Assembly (NCBI RefSeq): GCF_019550915.1
Contig: NZ_JAHWCI010000006.1
Location: forward strand, 310,001-374,000
Origin: Mumia sp. zg.B17
GTDB lineage: Bacteria; Actinomycetota; Actinomycetes; Propionibacteriales; Nocardioidaceae
Length of the DNA: 64,000 bases
Direction: 5' to 3'
Under the pieces are notes generated by a model, which searched no databases, had not been told where the DNA came from, and saw nothing but the letters and a program-made list of their open reading frames with translations. Position numbers and translations under genes: made by a program. Position 1 is the first letter of the stretch. Each line of letters opens with the position of its first letter. Positions 53,011 through 62,357 of the stretch are shown here, piece after piece.

Positions 53011-53907
53011 ATGCGCTTCTGTCTTGCCGGCGCGTCCGGCTTCCTCGGTACGGCGCTCGGCGCGCACCTGCGCGAAGAGGGGCACGAGGTGGTACGGCTG
53101 GTGCGGAGACCGGCACGCGGTCCGTTCGAGGCCAGCTGGGACCCCGACTCCGGTGATCTCGACCAGTCTGTGATCGATGGCGCCGACGTGGTCGTCAGCC
53201 TCTCCGGCGCTCCCATCGCGCACTGGCCGTGGACCTCCTCGTACCGGCGTGAGCTGGTCGACTCGCGAGTGAGCACGACGACCACGATCGCCACGGCGGT
53301 CGCTCGAGCGCCTCGCCCTCCCGTCCTGCTCTCCGGCAGCGGCATCAACGCGTACGGGGAGGACCGTGCTGACACGCTCCTCGTCGAGGGCACGCCGCGA
53401 GGACCGGGCTTCCTCGCCGACGTGGTCGAGGCGTGGGAGGCCGCAGCGGCTCCGGCGGTCGACGCCGGCGCACGGGTGTGCTTCCTTCGTACGGCGCCCG
53501 TCCTCGACGGGTCCGGCGGGTTGCTCAAGGTCATCTCGCTGCCGTTCCGCCTCGGCGTGGGCGGCCGACTGGGGTCGGGCGAGCAGTACTTTCCGGTGAT
53601 CAGCCTGCGCGACTGGGTGGGCGCGGTGTCATTCCTCGCCGAGGACGAGGACGCCTCCGGGCCCTACAACCTCGTCGCCCCCGAGCCGTCGACCAACGCG
53701 GAGTTCACGAAGGCACTCGCCGGTGCGCTCCACCGGCCGTCGTTGCTGCCCGTGCCGTCACCGGCGATGCGTATCGCGCTCGGCGGACTGTCGGCGCTCG
53801 CTCTCGGCTCGCTGCGCGCGGCCCCGCGCCGACTCGAGGAGGACGGCTACGCCTTCGCCGACCACGACATCGGTGAGGTCGTCGCGACGGCGCTCGGCTC
53901 GACGTAG
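53011..53907 (+). CDS. TIGR01777-family SDR epimerase-like protein
   Basis: 298 residues. The Rossmann loop is FCLAGASGFLGTALGAHL; ISLRDWVGAVSFLAED and LVAPEPSTNAEFTKALAGAL are typical of the TIGR01777 extended SDR group (YfcH-like, Rv2216). Members are cell-division-associated in some annotations, but no reaction is established. The gene is 56 bases after sucB in the same direction; a -10-like CAGGAT six bases before the ATG suggests its own leaderless transcript. Confidence 0.85.
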   Translation: MRFCLAGASGFLGTALGAHLREEGHEVVRLVRRPARGPFEASWDPDSGDLDQSVIDGADVVVSLSGAPIAHWPWTSSYRRELVDSRVSTTTTIATAVARAPRPPVLLSGSGINAYGEDRADTLLVEGTPRGPGFLADVVEAWEAAAAPAVDAGARVCFLRTAPVLDGSGGLLKVISLPFRLGVGGRLGSGEQYFPVISLRDWVGAVSFLAEDEDASGPYNLVAPEPSTNAEFTKALAGALHRPSLLPVPSPAMRIALGGLSALALGSLRAAPRRLEEDGYAFADHDIGEVVATALGST

Positions 53908-53945
53908 GGCTAGCGCCGGGCTCCGCGACACGGACGACACCGACG

Positions 53946-54386
53946 TCAGCCGGCCAGCCGGTGGACCGTCGCGATGCGCCAGCCCACCGACGTCCGTACG
54001 AGCACGATGCGGCGATCGGTCGCGCCGTCCCTCGGCAAGAGACGCCAGGAGCCGCCCGGGCGACGCACTCGGACCGGCTCGAGCCGGTCCACCACCCGGA
54101 GCACGGCTCGCGTCCCGGTCGCGCTCTCCACCCCGAAGCCCAGCACCTCGAACCGGACGTCGTCGATCTCGAGCCCTCGCGCGGCGTAGTCCCGTACGAG
54201 ACGCTCGTCGTCGGCCCGCTGCGCGCTGCCGGGCGCGTACACGTCGTCGAGCAGGCTCGGGTCAGCGCGAACGAACGCGGCCGACCGGCCGTCGTCGAGC
54301 ACCGCCAGGCGATCCATCCACGTGACACTCTGCGCGACGGGCCCCGCGATCGCCATCGCCGCGCACATCATGCTGACCGGATCCAT
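53946..54386 (-). CDS. Hypothetical protein with possible signal peptide
   Basis: 146 residues from the ATG at 54386; a start six codons upstream is possible. A hydrophobic stretch, MMCAAMAIAGPVAQSV, may be a signal or anchor. The rest resembles an NTF2/SnoaL-like fold in outline: SLLDDVYAPGSAQRADDERLVRDYAARG (short runs shown: LLDDVYAPGS, LVRDYAARGL), then beta strands ending TSVGWRIATVHRLAG. Divergent from lipB. Function unknown. Confidence 0.6.
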   Translation of the reverse strand: MDPVSMMCAAMAIAGPVAQSVTWMDRLAVLDDGRSAAFVRADPSLLDDVYAPGSAQRADDERLVRDYAARGLEIDDVRFEVLGFGVESATGTRAVLRVVDRLEPVRVRRPGGSWRLLPRDGATDRRIVLVRTSVGWRIATVHRLAG

Positions 54387-54474
54387 CGCGCCAGCATTCC
54401 GCACTCGGCCCCGTCCCCGCGGCGGTCGTCCACAGGGCGTGCGGTGACCGCTCGAAGCAGTGCACGACCCGCGT

Positions 54475-54480
54475 TAGGGT
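54475..54480 (+). promoter_or_regulatory. -10 element of lipB, leaderless layout
   Basis: TAGGGT, six bases before the GTG at 54487. The same hexamer and spacing recur before lipA and the RDD gene. Confidence 0.55.
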
Positions 54481-54486
54481 GAGGTC

Positions 54487-55206
54487 GTGAGCGCGCTGGA
54501 GGTCCGCAGGATCGGGCTCGGGTCCGACGAGACCGACTACGAGGAGATGTGGGCGCTGCAGCGTGAGCTGCACGCAGCGCGCGTCGCCGACCGGCGCAGT
54601 GACGTCGTCCTGTTCCTTGAGCACTCCCCCGTCTTCACCGCCGGCAAGCGCACCGAGGGCTGGGAGCGGCCTCGCGACGGCAGCAAGGTCGTCGACATCG
54701 ACCGTGGCGGCAACATCACCTTCCACGGCCCCGGGCAGCTGGTCGGATACCCGATCGTCAAGCTCCCCCCGCACGTCCTCGTCGTCGACTACGTCCGGCG
54801 GGTCGAGGAGGCGATGATCCGGACCGTCGCCGATCTGGGTGTGACCTGCGGACGGGTCGAGGGGCGCTCCGGCGTCTGGGTCGCGGCCGACGACCGCGGC
54901 CCCGAGCGCAAGCTCGGCCAGATCGGCATCCGCGTCGCGGGTGGCGTCACGATGCACGGTCTCGCTCTCAACGCGTGCGTCGATATGGACTGGTTCGCCA
55001 AGATCGTCCCGTGCGGCATCGCCGACGCGGGCGTCACCTCGCTCAGCCTCGAGCTCGACCGTACGGTCAGCACCACCGATGTCGCGGACGCCCTCGAGCC
55101 CCACCTGCGTGATCTGCTCGCCTGGGAGCCGTACGCGGCCAGCCCTGATCTCGCGCACGCGGCTCCGGCTGCCACCGTCTCGTACGGCCTCTCTCCGCAC
55201 CTCTGA
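54487..55206 (+). CDS. lipB: Octanoyltransferase (lipoate protein ligase B)
   Basis: 239 residues. It has the octanoyl pocket TFHGPGQLVGYPIVKL, GRVEGRSGVWV, the catalytic Lys in RKLGQIGIRV and the acyl-Cys in KIVPCGIADAGVTS. It moves octanoyl from acyl carrier protein to the lysine of lipoyl domains such as those of the E2 and H proteins; LipA then adds sulphur. GTG start. The next gene is lipA, with its own -10. Confidence 0.94.
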   Translation: MSALEVRRIGLGSDETDYEEMWALQRELHAARVADRRSDVVLFLEHSPVFTAGKRTEGWERPRDGSKVVDIDRGGNITFHGPGQLVGYPIVKLPPHVLVVDYVRRVEEAMIRTVADLGVTCGRVEGRSGVWVAADDRGPERKLGQIGIRVAGGVTMHGLALNACVDMDWFAKIVPCGIADAGVTSLSLELDRTVSTTDVADALEPHLRDLLAWEPYAASPDLAHAAPAATVSYGLSPHL

Positions 55207-55238
55207 CGGCCCTCCCCGTGTGATCACCCGCAGGCACG

Positions 55239-55244
55239 TAGGGT
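55239..55244 (+). promoter_or_regulatory. -10 element of lipA, leaderless layout
   Basis: TAGGGT, seven bases before the GTG at 55252. It supports that start over a GTG three codons upstream (55243) that overlaps the hexamer. Confidence 0.55.
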
Positions 55245-55251
55245 GAAGGAC

Positions 55252-56187
55252 GTGACGATCGCACCCGAAGGACGCAAGCTGCTCCGTCTCGAGGCCCGCA
55301 ACGCCGAGACACCGATCGAGAAGAAGCCCGAGTGGATCAAGACCCGGGCCAAGACCGGTCCGGAATACACCGAGCTCAAAAAGCTCGTGAAGTCCGAAGG
55401 CCTTCACACCGTCTGCCAGGAGGCGGGCTGCCCCAACATCTACGAGTGCTGGGAAGACCGCGAGGCCACCTTCCTCATCGGGGGTGAGCAGTGCACCCGG
55501 CGCTGCGACTTCTGCCAGATCGACACCGGCAAGCCCGAGGCTCTCGACCGTGACGAGCCCCGCCGGGTCGCCGAGAGCGTCCGGACGATGGGCCTCCGTT
55601 ACGCCACGATCACAGGGGTCGCCCGCGACGACCTGCCCGACGGCGGCGCCTGGCTGTACGCCGAGACCGTCCGCAAGATCCACGAGCTCAACCCGGACAC
55701 CGGCGTCGAGAACCTGATCCCGGACTTCAACGGCAAGCCGGAGCTGCTCGAGGAGGTCTTCTCTTCGCGTCCGGAGGTGCTCGCCCACAACGTGGAGACG
55801 GTGCCGCGGATCTTCAAGCGCATCCGGCCGGCGTTCCGCTACGAGCGGTCGCTGGACGTGATCACGCAGGCCCGCGCGTACGGGCTGGTCACGAAGTCCA
55901 ACCTGATCCTCGGGATGGGCGAGACCCGCGAGGAGATCTCGCAGGCGATGCACGACCTGCACGACGCAGGCTGCGAGCTGCTCACCATCACGCAGTACCT
56001 CCGTCCTTCGGTCCGCCACCACCCGGTGGAGCGGTGGGTCAAGCCGGAGGAGTTCGTGGAGCTCGGCTCCGAGGCCGAGGAGATCGGTTTCGCGGGCGTC
56101 CTGTCCGGTCCCCTGGTCCGCTCCTCGTACCGCGCCGGACGGCTCTACAAGCAGGCGATCGAGGCGCGCACGACCGCGACGGCCTGA
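55252..56187 (+). CDS. lipA: Lipoyl synthase (radical SAM)
   Basis: 311 residues. The auxiliary-cluster motif is [12 protein letters not shown], the radical SAM motif is CTRRCDFC, and the C-terminal RSSYRAG supplies the serine ligand. It inserts two sulphur atoms into octanoyl groups placed by LipB, consuming its auxiliary cluster; the A-type carrier at 39.8 kb is a plausible re-supplier. Start as argued for the -10 element. Confidence 0.95.
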   Translation: MTIAPEGRKLLRLEARNAETPIEKKPEWIKTRAKTGPEYTELKKLVKSEGLHTVCQEAGCPNIYECWEDREATFLIGGEQCTRRCDFCQIDTGKPEALDRDEPRRVAESVRTMGLRYATITGVARDDLPDGGAWLYAETVRKIHELNPDTGVENLIPDFNGKPELLEEVFSSRPEVLAHNVETVPRIFKRIRPAFRYERSLDVITQARAYGLVTKSNLILGMGETREEISQAMHDLHDAGCELLTITQYLRPSVRHHPVERWVKPEEFVELGSEAEEIGFAGVLSGPLVRSSYRAGRLYKQAIEARTTATA

Positions 56188-56212
56188 GGCCCCAGGGCGG
56201 TCGGCGACCGCG

Positions 56213-56218
56213 TACCCT
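56213..56218 (+). promoter_or_regulatory. -10 element of the DUF4191 gene, leaderless layout
   Basis: TACCCT, seven bases before the ATG at 56226. A GGGAGG directly before the ATG is too close to serve as a ribosome site. Confidence 0.5.
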
Positions 56219-56225
56219 GGGAGGC

Positions 56226-56942
56226 ATGTCCACACCTGACTCGCCGCCGCAGGGTCGCCTCGCGCAGATCCGGTCCGCCTACACGATCACCAAGCGCTCC
56301 GACAAGACGATCGGTCTCAGGCTCCTCGCCTGGTTCCTGGTCGTCGGTGGTGCCGTGTTCGCGCTCGGTTGGTTCCTCGGTGGCAAGGGCAGCCTCCTCG
56401 GCATCATCCTGGTCTCTCTGCTCTCGGTGCTGACCGGTGTGCTCGCCGCGCTCATCGTCTTCGGGCGTCGCGCTGAGAAGGCGGCGTACGCGCAGGTGGA
56501 GGGCCAGGTCGGCGCCGCCGCCGGTGCGCTCGGGATGCTCAAGCGCGGCTGGAAGGTCGACCAGGCCGTGGCCTTCACCAAGAGCCAGGACGTCGTCCAC
56601 CGCGTCGTCGGTCCGCCGGGGATCGTGCTCGTCGGCGAGGGCAACCCCAACCGCGTCCGCAACCTGCTTGCCGTCGAGCGCAAGAAGACGGTCCGCATCG
56701 TCGGTGAGGAGGTCCCGGTGACGACCGTCGTCGTCGGCCGCGACACCGACAAGGGCGAGGTTCCGCTCCCCAAGCTGGTCACCTCGATCCGCAAGTCCAA
56801 GCGCGCCCTGAAGCCGGCCCAGATCACCCCGGTGCTCAACAAGCTCAAGGCGCTCGACGCGATGCGGCCGCAGGCGCCCCTTCCCCGCGGCCCGATCCCG
56901 ACCAGCGGCAAGGGCGCCCGTCGGATGATGCAGGGCCGCTGA
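56226..56942 (+). CDS. DUF4191 membrane protein
   Basis: 238 residues. A cytoplasmic start (QIRSAYTITKRSDKTIG) and two membrane helices (about 35-80) precede a globular part with KRGWKVDQAVAF, DVVHRVVGPPGIVLVGEG and PVTTVVVGRDTD. This is the DUF4191 family that follows lipA in actinobacteria (Rv2219). Function unknown; its conserved position suggests co-regulation more than a lipoate role. It converges on the RDD gene with one base between stops. Confidence 0.83.
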   Translation: MSTPDSPPQGRLAQIRSAYTITKRSDKTIGLRLLAWFLVVGGAVFALGWFLGGKGSLLGIILVSLLSVLTGVLAALIVFGRRAEKAAYAQVEGQVGAAAGALGMLKRGWKVDQAVAFTKSQDVVHRVVGPPGIVLVGEGNPNRVRNLLAVERKKTVRIVGEEVPVTTVVVGRDTDKGEVPLPKLVTSIRKSKRALKPAQITPVLNKLKALDAMRPQAPLPRGPIPTSGKGARRMMQGR

Positions 56943-56943
56943 C

Positions 56944-57357
56944 CTAGCCGGCAGGCGGCGTGCTCCGCGGCCGGATGTAGGTGATCACGGAGCGGGCGAC
57001 CACGTCGTGGAGGCCGCGGCCCTCCTTGTTCTGGAGCAGCGGCGGCACCAGCAGGCAGATCATGCCGGTACGGACGAATGCCCGCAGACCGATCGGACGT
57101 CCGTCCGGCCCGACGACGCAGATGCCGACGATCCGCTTGCCGATCGAGAAGCCGAGCGTCGCATCGAGCAGCGAGACCTGCAGCCAGAACGCCAGCAGCG
57201 TCCACCAGCCGCTCAGGGAGCCGGCGCCGAACGCGGGTGAGTTGGTCACCAGCGCCGCCGTGAACAGCGCGACGAACCAGTCGATCAGCAGGGCGACGAC
57301 GCGGCGGCCGAACCCGGCGACCTCCGGCATCGACATGGTGGGGATGCTCGTGGACAC
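56944..57357 (-). CDS. RDD-domain membrane protein
   Basis: 137 residues with three or four membrane helices. The RDD-type motifs are GRRVVALLIDWFVALF (Arg then Asp) and LGFSIGKRIVGICVV, followed by HDVVARSVI. Transport-related roles have been suggested for some family members; none can be claimed here. The GTG at 57357 is chosen because TAGGGT lies seven bases before it. Equivalent to Rv2219A, next to glnA. Confidence 0.83.
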   Translation of the reverse strand: MSTSIPTMSMPEVAGFGRRVVALLIDWFVALFTAALVTNSPAFGAGSLSGWWTLLAFWLQVSLLDATLGFSIGKRIVGICVVGPDGRPIGLRAFVRTGMICLLVPPLLQNKEGRGLHDVVARSVITYIRPRSTPPAG

Positions 57358-57364
57358 GTCGACA

Positions 57365-57370
57365 ACCCTA
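57365..57370 (-). promoter_or_regulatory. -10 element of the RDD gene, leaderless layout
   Basis: TAGGGT on the minus strand, seven bases before the GTG at 57357. The first of several in-frame possible starts is thereby favoured. Confidence 0.5.
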
Positions 57371-57443
57371 CGTGGAGGTCCCGAGCGACCTGGTCGTCGC
57401 GTCGTACGTCTGGGGGCGCGTTCGCGGCCGTGATCCGCACTTC

Positions 57444-57481
57444 GTAACATGGCGGAAACATTCGGGTCATGGATGGGTAAC
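57444..57481 (+). promoter_or_regulatory. GlnR operator upstream of glnA
   Basis: Four half-sites in exact register: GTAAC (57444-57448), GAAAC (57455-57459), GTCAT (57466-57470), GTAAC (57477-57481), each separated by six bases. This is the actinobacterial GlnR consensus gTnAC-n6-GaAAC, repeated twice at 22 bases. It should make glnA respond to nitrogen limitation. A likely -10, TACGTT, follows at 57492-57497. Confidence 0.88.
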
Positions 57482-57576
57482 TGGCTCTGCTTACGTTCGT
57501 GGAACACAGCGACGTGCCCCAGTTCGCCCCCCGCACACGACGGCCGGCCTGATCGTGCCCCGGCCGAGGAGGCTTC

Positions 57577-58995
57577 ATGTTCTCAAACCGCGACGAGCTC
57601 TTGGCCTACATCAGGGACGAGGGCGTCAAGTTCGTCGATGTCCGTTTCACCGACCTTCCCGGCATCCAGCAGCACTTCACGGTGCCCGTGTCGTCGTTCG
57701 ACGAGTCGGTGTTCGAGGACGGGCTGATGTTCGACGGCTCCTCGGTGCGCGGCTTCCAGGCGATCCACGAGTCCGACATGGCGCTCTTCCCGGACCCGGC
57801 GACCGCCTACATCGACCCGTTCCGCCCCGAGAAGACCCTCGCGCTCGAGTTCTTCGTCCACGACCCGCTGACCGGCGAGGCGTACTCGCGCGACCCGCGC
57901 AACATCGCCCGCAAGGCTGAGGCCTACCTCGCGAGCACCGGCATCGGCGACACGGCGTTCTTCGCCCCCGAGGCCGAGTTCTACGTCTTCGACAAGGCGC
58001 GCTTCGAGACGTCGGCCAACCGCGGCTTCTACGAGATCGACTCCATCGCCGGCGCCTGGAACACCGGCGCCGAGGAGGAGGCTCGCGGCTACAAGGTGCG
58101 CTACAAGGGCGGCTACTTCCCCGTCTCCCCCACCGACCACTTCGCAGACCTGCGCAACGACATGGTCCTCCACCTCGAGGACGCCGGCCTGCAGGTCGAG
58201 CGCGCGCACCACGAGGTCGGCACGGCCGGTCAGGCGGAGATCAACTACCGCTTCGACACGCTGCTCAAGGCGGCCGACGATGTCATGAAGTTCAAGTACA
58301 TCATCCGCAACACCGCCTGGGCCGCCGGCAAGACGGCGACCTTCATGCCGAAGCCCATCTTCGGCGACAACGGCTCGGGCATGCACTGCCACCAGTCGAT
58401 CTGGAAGGACGGCGAGCCGCTCTTCTACGACGAGGCGGGCTACGGCGGCCTCTCGGAGATGGCGCGCTACTACATCGGCGGCATCCTGAAGCACGCGCCG
58501 TCGCTGCTTGCGTTCACCAACCCGACGGTGAACTCGTACCACCGTCTGGTGCCGGGCTTCGAGGCGCCGATCGCCCTCGTCTACAGCTCGCGCAACCGCT
58601 CGGCGTGCGTGCGCATCCCGATCACGGGCTCGAACCCGAAGGCCAAGCGCATCGAGTTCCGCTGCCCCGACCCGTCGGCGAACCCGTACCTCGCGTTCTC
58701 CGCCCTGCTGCTCGCCGGCATCGACGGCATCAAGAACAAGATCGAGCCGCCGGAGCCGATCGACAAGAACATCTACGAGCTGCCGCCGGACGAGTACAAC
58801 CAGATCGAGTCGGTGCCGACCTCGCTCGACGCCGTGCTCGACTCGCTCGAGGCCGACCACGAGTTCCTCACCCAGGGCGACGTCTTCACGCCGGACCTGA
58901 TCGAGACGTGGATCGAGTACAAGCGCGAGAACGAGATCCTGCCGATCCAGCAGCGTCCGCACCCGCACGAGTTCGAGCTCTACTACGACATCTGA
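57577..58995 (+). CDS. glnA: Glutamine synthetase, type I
   Basis: 472 residues. The N-terminal [11 protein letters not shown], metal-site [11 protein letters not shown], the HCHQS segment in [26 protein letters not shown] and the adenylylation Tyr in [10 protein letters not shown] (near residue 400) are all present, so it belongs to the dodecameric, adenylylated I-beta class. It fixes ammonium onto glutamate. GAGGAGG precedes the ATG. It is controlled by the upstream GlnR sites and ends in a hairpin. Equivalent to glnA1 (Rv2220). Confidence 0.96.
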   Translation: MFSNRDELLAYIRDEGVKFVDVRFTDLPGIQQHFTVPVSSFDESVFEDGLMFDGSSVRGFQAIHESDMALFPDPATAYIDPFRPEKTLALEFFVHDPLTGEAYSRDPRNIARKAEAYLASTGIGDTAFFAPEAEFYVFDKARFETSANRGFYEIDSIAGAWNTGAEEEARGYKVRYKGGYFPVSPTDHFADLRNDMVLHLEDAGLQVERAHHEVGTAGQAEINYRFDTLLKAADDVMKFKYIIRNTAWAAGKTATFMPKPIFGDNGSGMHCHQSIWKDGEPLFYDEAGYGGLSEMARYYIGGILKHAPSLLAFTNPTVNSYHRLVPGFEAPIALVYSSRNRSACVRIPITGSNPKAKRIEFRCPDPSANPYLAFSALLLAGIDGIKNKIEPPEPIDKNIYELPPDEYNQIESVPTSLDAVLDSLEADHEFLTQGDVFTPDLIETWIEYKRENEILPIQQRPHPHEFELYYDI

Positions 58996-59031
58996 TCCGC
59001 GTGGCCTGACGGCCGCCTGACAGGTGCCTGA

Positions 59032-59087
59032 AACGGCCCCTGACCTGTGAAGACGCCCTCCCACGTCTTCCAGCGTCAGGGGCCGTT
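59032..59087 (+). terminator. Terminator of glnA, nested hairpins
   Basis: A 13-bp outer stem (59032-59044 with 59075-59087) encloses a 7-bp inner stem (59049-59055 with 59064-59070), 36 bases after the glnA stop. A short TTCTT follows. It may also serve the converging dehydrogenase gene. Confidence 0.8.
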
Positions 59088-59149
59088 CTTCGTGGATCTG
59101 CTGCCCTGCCGTGAGCCCCGGACGCCGGGGCCTGCAGCTCCCGCGTGAC

Positions 59150-60205
59150 TCAGCGGGAGATCACGACCTTCAGCGCCTTGGTCTCCGCGGCGCGGCCGAA
59201 GGTGTCGTAGGCGTCCATCATCTCGTCGAGCTTGAAGTGATGGGTCGCGAACTTCTCGGCCGCCAGCTTGTGCTGGGCGACCAGCTTCAGCAGCATCGGC
59301 GTGGTCGAGGTGCTGACCAGGCCCATCGTGATCGCGATGTCCATGATCCACAGGTCCTGCAGCTGCAGCTCCACCGGCGCTCCGTGCACGCCCACGTTGG
59401 CGATGGTTCCACCGGGCCGGATGATCGTGGTGCAGGCGTCGAACGTCGCCGGGATGCCCACGGCCTCGATCGCCACGTCCACGCCAAGCCCGTCCGTCAT
59501 CGCGAGCACCTGCTCTCGCCAGTCGGGGTCGCCGCTGTTGACGACGTCGGTCGCCCCGAAGCTCAGCGCCTGCTGCAGCCGGTTGGCGTCGAGATCCAGC
59601 GCGATGATCCGGGCCGCGCCGTACAGGGTGGCGGTCATCATCGCGGCCAGGCCGATCGGCCCGGAGCCGACCACGGCGACCACGTCGCCAGGCTTCACCT
59701 TGCCGTACCTGACGCCGATCTCGAACGAGGTCGGGAGGATGTCGGACAACATGACTGCGGCCTCGTCGCTGACGCCCTCGGGCAGCTTGTAGACGGAGTT
59801 GTCCGCGAACGGCACACGGACCAGCTCCGCCTGGGTGCCGTCGATGAGGTGACCGAAGATCCAGCCGATGCCGCTGGCGCCCTCGTCGGCCAGACAGTGC
59901 GCGTAGAGGCCCTGGTGACAGTACGAGCAGGCGCCGCAGGCGCTGATGCACGAGAGCAGCACCCGGTCGCCGACGGCCACCGTGGAGACCGCGGAGCCCA
60001 CCTCGGTGACGGTTCCGACCCCCTCGTGACCGAGGATCCGACCATCCGTCACCGCCGGCACATCGCCCTTGAGAATGTGCAGGTCCGTGCCGCAGATCGT
60101 GGTCGTATCGATCCGCACGATGACGTCGGTCGGATGCTGAATCCGCGGATCGGGAACGTCCTCCCAAGCCTTGCTGCCGGGGCCGTGGTAGACCAGTGCC
60201 TTCAT
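59150..60205 (-). CDS. Zinc-dependent alcohol dehydrogenase (MDR family)
   Basis: 351 residues. Catalytic zinc ligands are in ICGTDLHILKG and LGHEGVGTV; structural zinc cysteines are in CGACSYCHQGLYAHC. The nucleotide loop is VVGSGPIGLAAMM. The W(I)FGHLIDGTQAELVRVP stretch fits the ADH subgroup active on simple alcohols or formaldehyde-like substrates, but substrate is not settled. GGGGGAGAA precedes the ATG at 60205; a longer start would add an unconserved 25 residues. It ends convergently with glnA. Confidence 0.85.
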   Translation of the reverse strand: MKALVYHGPGSKAWEDVPDPRIQHPTDVIVRIDTTTICGTDLHILKGDVPAVTDGRILGHEGVGTVTEVGSAVSTVAVGDRVLLSCISACGACSYCHQGLYAHCLADEGASGIGWIFGHLIDGTQAELVRVPFADNSVYKLPEGVSDEAAVMLSDILPTSFEIGVRYGKVKPGDVVAVVGSGPIGLAAMMTATLYGAARIIALDLDANRLQQALSFGATDVVNSGDPDWREQVLAMTDGLGVDVAIEAVGIPATFDACTTIIRPGGTIANVGVHGAPVELQLQDLWIMDIAITMGLVSTSTTPMLLKLVAQHKLAAEKFATHHFKLDEMMDAYDTFGRAAETKALKVVISR

Positions 60206-60346
60206 TTCTCCCCCTGAGATGTGTCGGTCGCCTGGTGCGGCCGCGAGTTCCGGGTCCACTGGTGCCGTCACCAGCGTCACAACAAACCTCGGTCTCTAGC
60301 CCACTATCTCCCCGGAAGCGGATACCTGCTTCGCGGCGATGCCTGT

Positions 60347-61018
60347 CTAGGTGGACGCGCTCGGTGACCCGGGGGAACCGTCGAGGTAGCGCAGGACGGC
60401 CGCCACCCGCCGGTCGGTGTGGTCGTCCGGAGCCAGGTCCAGCTTCATGAAGATGTTGCGGATGTGCTTGTGCACCGCGTTGTCGGTGATGTGCAGGCGC
60501 TCGCTGATGGCCGCGTTGCCCAGTCCCTCGGCCATCACCGAGAGCACCTCACGCTCACGCGCTGTCAGCCGCTCGAGCGGGTCGCCGGAACGCTTCTGGG
60601 CGAACAGCTGGGCGACCACCTCAGGGTCGATCGCCGTACCGCCGTCGGCCACCCGCTGCAGGGCCTCGACGAACGCCTCCACCCGACCCACCCGCTCCTT
60701 GAGCAGGTAGCCCACCCGCTCCGCGCCGTCGGCCAGGAGGTCGGTGGCAAAGCTCTGCTCGACGTACGCCGAGAGGACCAGGACCGCCAGCTCGGGATGG
60801 GCACGCCGAGCCGCGACGGCGGCCTTGATCCCTTCGTCGGTGTGGGTCGGCGGCATCCGCACGTCGACGACCGCGAGGTCGGGCCGATGGTCGGCGACCG
60901 CTGCCAGGAAGGAGTCCGGGTCACCGGTGGCGGCGACGACGTCGAAACCCTCCCCGCGCAGCACCAGACTCAGCCCTTCCCGCAGCAGGGTGTCGTCCTC
61001 GGCGATCACGATCCGCAC
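60347..61018 (-). CDS. NarL/LuxR-family response regulator
   Basis: 223 residues. Receiver with acidic EDD (7-9), phospho-Asp near 52 in AVVDVRMPP, Thr/Ser in LVLSAY and Lys in GYLLKERVG; LuxR HTH near the end, LTAREREVLSVMAEG to DNAVHKHIRNIF. GTG start. It overlaps its kinase gene by 13 bases. The divergent ABC exporter is the best candidate target, with a palindrome in that gap. Confidence 0.88.
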   Translation of the reverse strand: MRIVIAEDDTLLREGLSLVLRGEGFDVVAATGDPDSFLAAVADHRPDLAVVDVRMPPTHTDEGIKAAVAARRAHPELAVLVLSAYVEQSFATDLLADGAERVGYLLKERVGRVEAFVEALQRVADGGTAIDPEVVAQLFAQKRSGDPLERLTAREREVLSVMAEGLGNAAISERLHITDNAVHKHIRNIFMKLDLAPDDHTDRRVAAVLRYLDGSPGSPSAST

Positions 61019-62259
61019 GGCAGCTCCACCCCTACCTCCGTCGGTCCTCCACGAGGACTGGTCACCCAGGCTCGGCCGTCGAGCGCCTCGACCCGGCGGA
61101 TGATGCCGGCCAGCCCTGTACCGTCGGCAGGGTCCGCGCCCCCGCGTCCGTCGTCGCCGACCCGCACGTGCAGCCGGCCGGCGTCGAGGCGCACCTCGAC
61201 CTCGGCCCGATCTGCCCGGCTGTGCTTGGACACGTTGGTCAACGCCTCGGCGATCACGAAGTAGGCGGTCGCCTCGACACTGGCCGGGCAGCGCACCGGG
61301 ACGTCGATGGTCACCGTGCAGGGCACCGCACAGTCGGCGGCAAGCGCGTTGACGGCTCCCGCGAGGCCGCGGTTCTCCAGCACCGGCGGCAGGATCGAGC
61401 GGACGACGGCTCGCAGCTCGGCGAGTGCGTCCTCCGTGGTGTCCTGAGCACGCGCGAGGATCTCCTCGGCCCGGACGGGATCGCGCGGCACCTCGCGGCG
61501 CGCGGCGCCGATCAGCACGGCCACTCCGACCACGCGGTTCTGCGCCCCGTCGTGCAGAGCGCGCTCGATGCGGCGCAGCTCAACCGTGTGAGCGTCGAGG
61601 GCCGCGGCCCGCGTCGCGGTCAGCTGGGCCACCCGCGCCGAGAGATCGGTGCCCGGCGGCGGACCGAGCAGGCGCAGGCCGGGCTCCGCCTGCCACCGGA
61701 GCAGACGAGGCGCGCCGAGGAACCAGAGCGCGAAGGCGATCACCGCGATCACGGGCCCGAGGAGCGCGCGGCTGTCGCTGCTCGCCGGCAGCAGCCCGTT
61801 CAGCAGCTCCTGCTCCCCCACGCCCACGTACTGCCACCACAGCGGGTACGCGAGGTCGTGCACGGTGATCAGCAAGAGCTGCACGACCACCGCGCCAAGG
61901 AAGACCCCGAACGTCCCGTGGATCACCAGCCAGCCGAGCTCCCGTCTCGTGGCCGGGTCAGCGGCCTGCTCCTCGGGGGACCCGCTCGGGCTGAGCGGCT
62001 CGGCGACGACGTAGCCCAGCCGTCGCAGACGCTCACGTTCGAGATCGCTCAACCAGCGCAGCCACGCGAGGGAGGGCAGGACCAGGCGCCGACCCACGCG
62101 CAGGAACCACAGGACGGCGACCACGATCCCGAACGGCAGGCTGGCCGCAGCGAGGAGCCCGATGCCCGCGCCGTAGGCGGTATAGCCGGTGCTGTGCACC
62201 GCATCGCGCAGTCGGCCGCGGAGGCTCCGCCCGGGGCCCGTCGCCTGTTCGCTGTCCAT
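61006..62259 (-). CDS. Sensor histidine kinase (NarL-partner type)
   Basis: 417 residues. Four or five membrane helices in a sensor region (about 20-180) with LPSLAWLRWLSDLERERLRRLG, typical of actinobacterial DUF4084-free 'sensor' kinases of the DesK/LiaS style; then the phosphoacceptor RIERALHDGAQNRVVGV (His near 245) and an HATPase domain with GDDGRGGADPADGTGLAGI. The N-box is AEALTNVSKHSRA. Its regulator follows with an overlap. Such kinases beside MacB-like exporters often sense envelope-active compounds; that is inference. The exact sensor family is not assigned. Confidence 0.87.
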   Translation of the reverse strand: MDSEQATGPGRSLRGRLRDAVHSTGYTAYGAGIGLLAAASLPFGIVVAVLWFLRVGRRLVLPSLAWLRWLSDLERERLRRLGYVVAEPLSPSGSPEEQAADPATRRELGWLVIHGTFGVFLGAVVVQLLLITVHDLAYPLWWQYVGVGEQELLNGLLPASSDSRALLGPVIAVIAFALWFLGAPRLLRWQAEPGLRLLGPPPGTDLSARVAQLTATRAAALDAHTVELRRIERALHDGAQNRVVGVAVLIGAARREVPRDPVRAEEILARAQDTTEDALAELRAVVRSILPPVLENRGLAGAVNALAADCAVPCTVTIDVPVRCPASVEATAYFVIAEALTNVSKHSRADRAEVEVRLDAGRLHVRVGDDGRGGADPADGTGLAGIIRRVEALDGRAWVTSPRGGPTEVGVELPCGS

Positions 62260-62293
62260 CGGCCGTCACGCTACCCTCCGGCGCACCAGAGGT

Positions 62294-62313
62294 CGGTACA
62301 GCGGGCTGTACCG
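62294..62313. promoter_or_regulatory. 20-bp palindrome between divergent kinase and ABC exporter
   Basis: CGGTACAG (62294-62301) and CTGTACCG (62306-62313) form a perfect inverted repeat around CGGG. It lies 34 bases before the kinase start and 56 bases before the ABC start. A site for the adjacent NarL-type regulator is the simplest reading; unproven. Confidence 0.6.
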
Positions 62314-62357
62314 TCGGTTGACCAGGTGGCTGGATGGGCCTGGCGGCCCGCCGTTCC

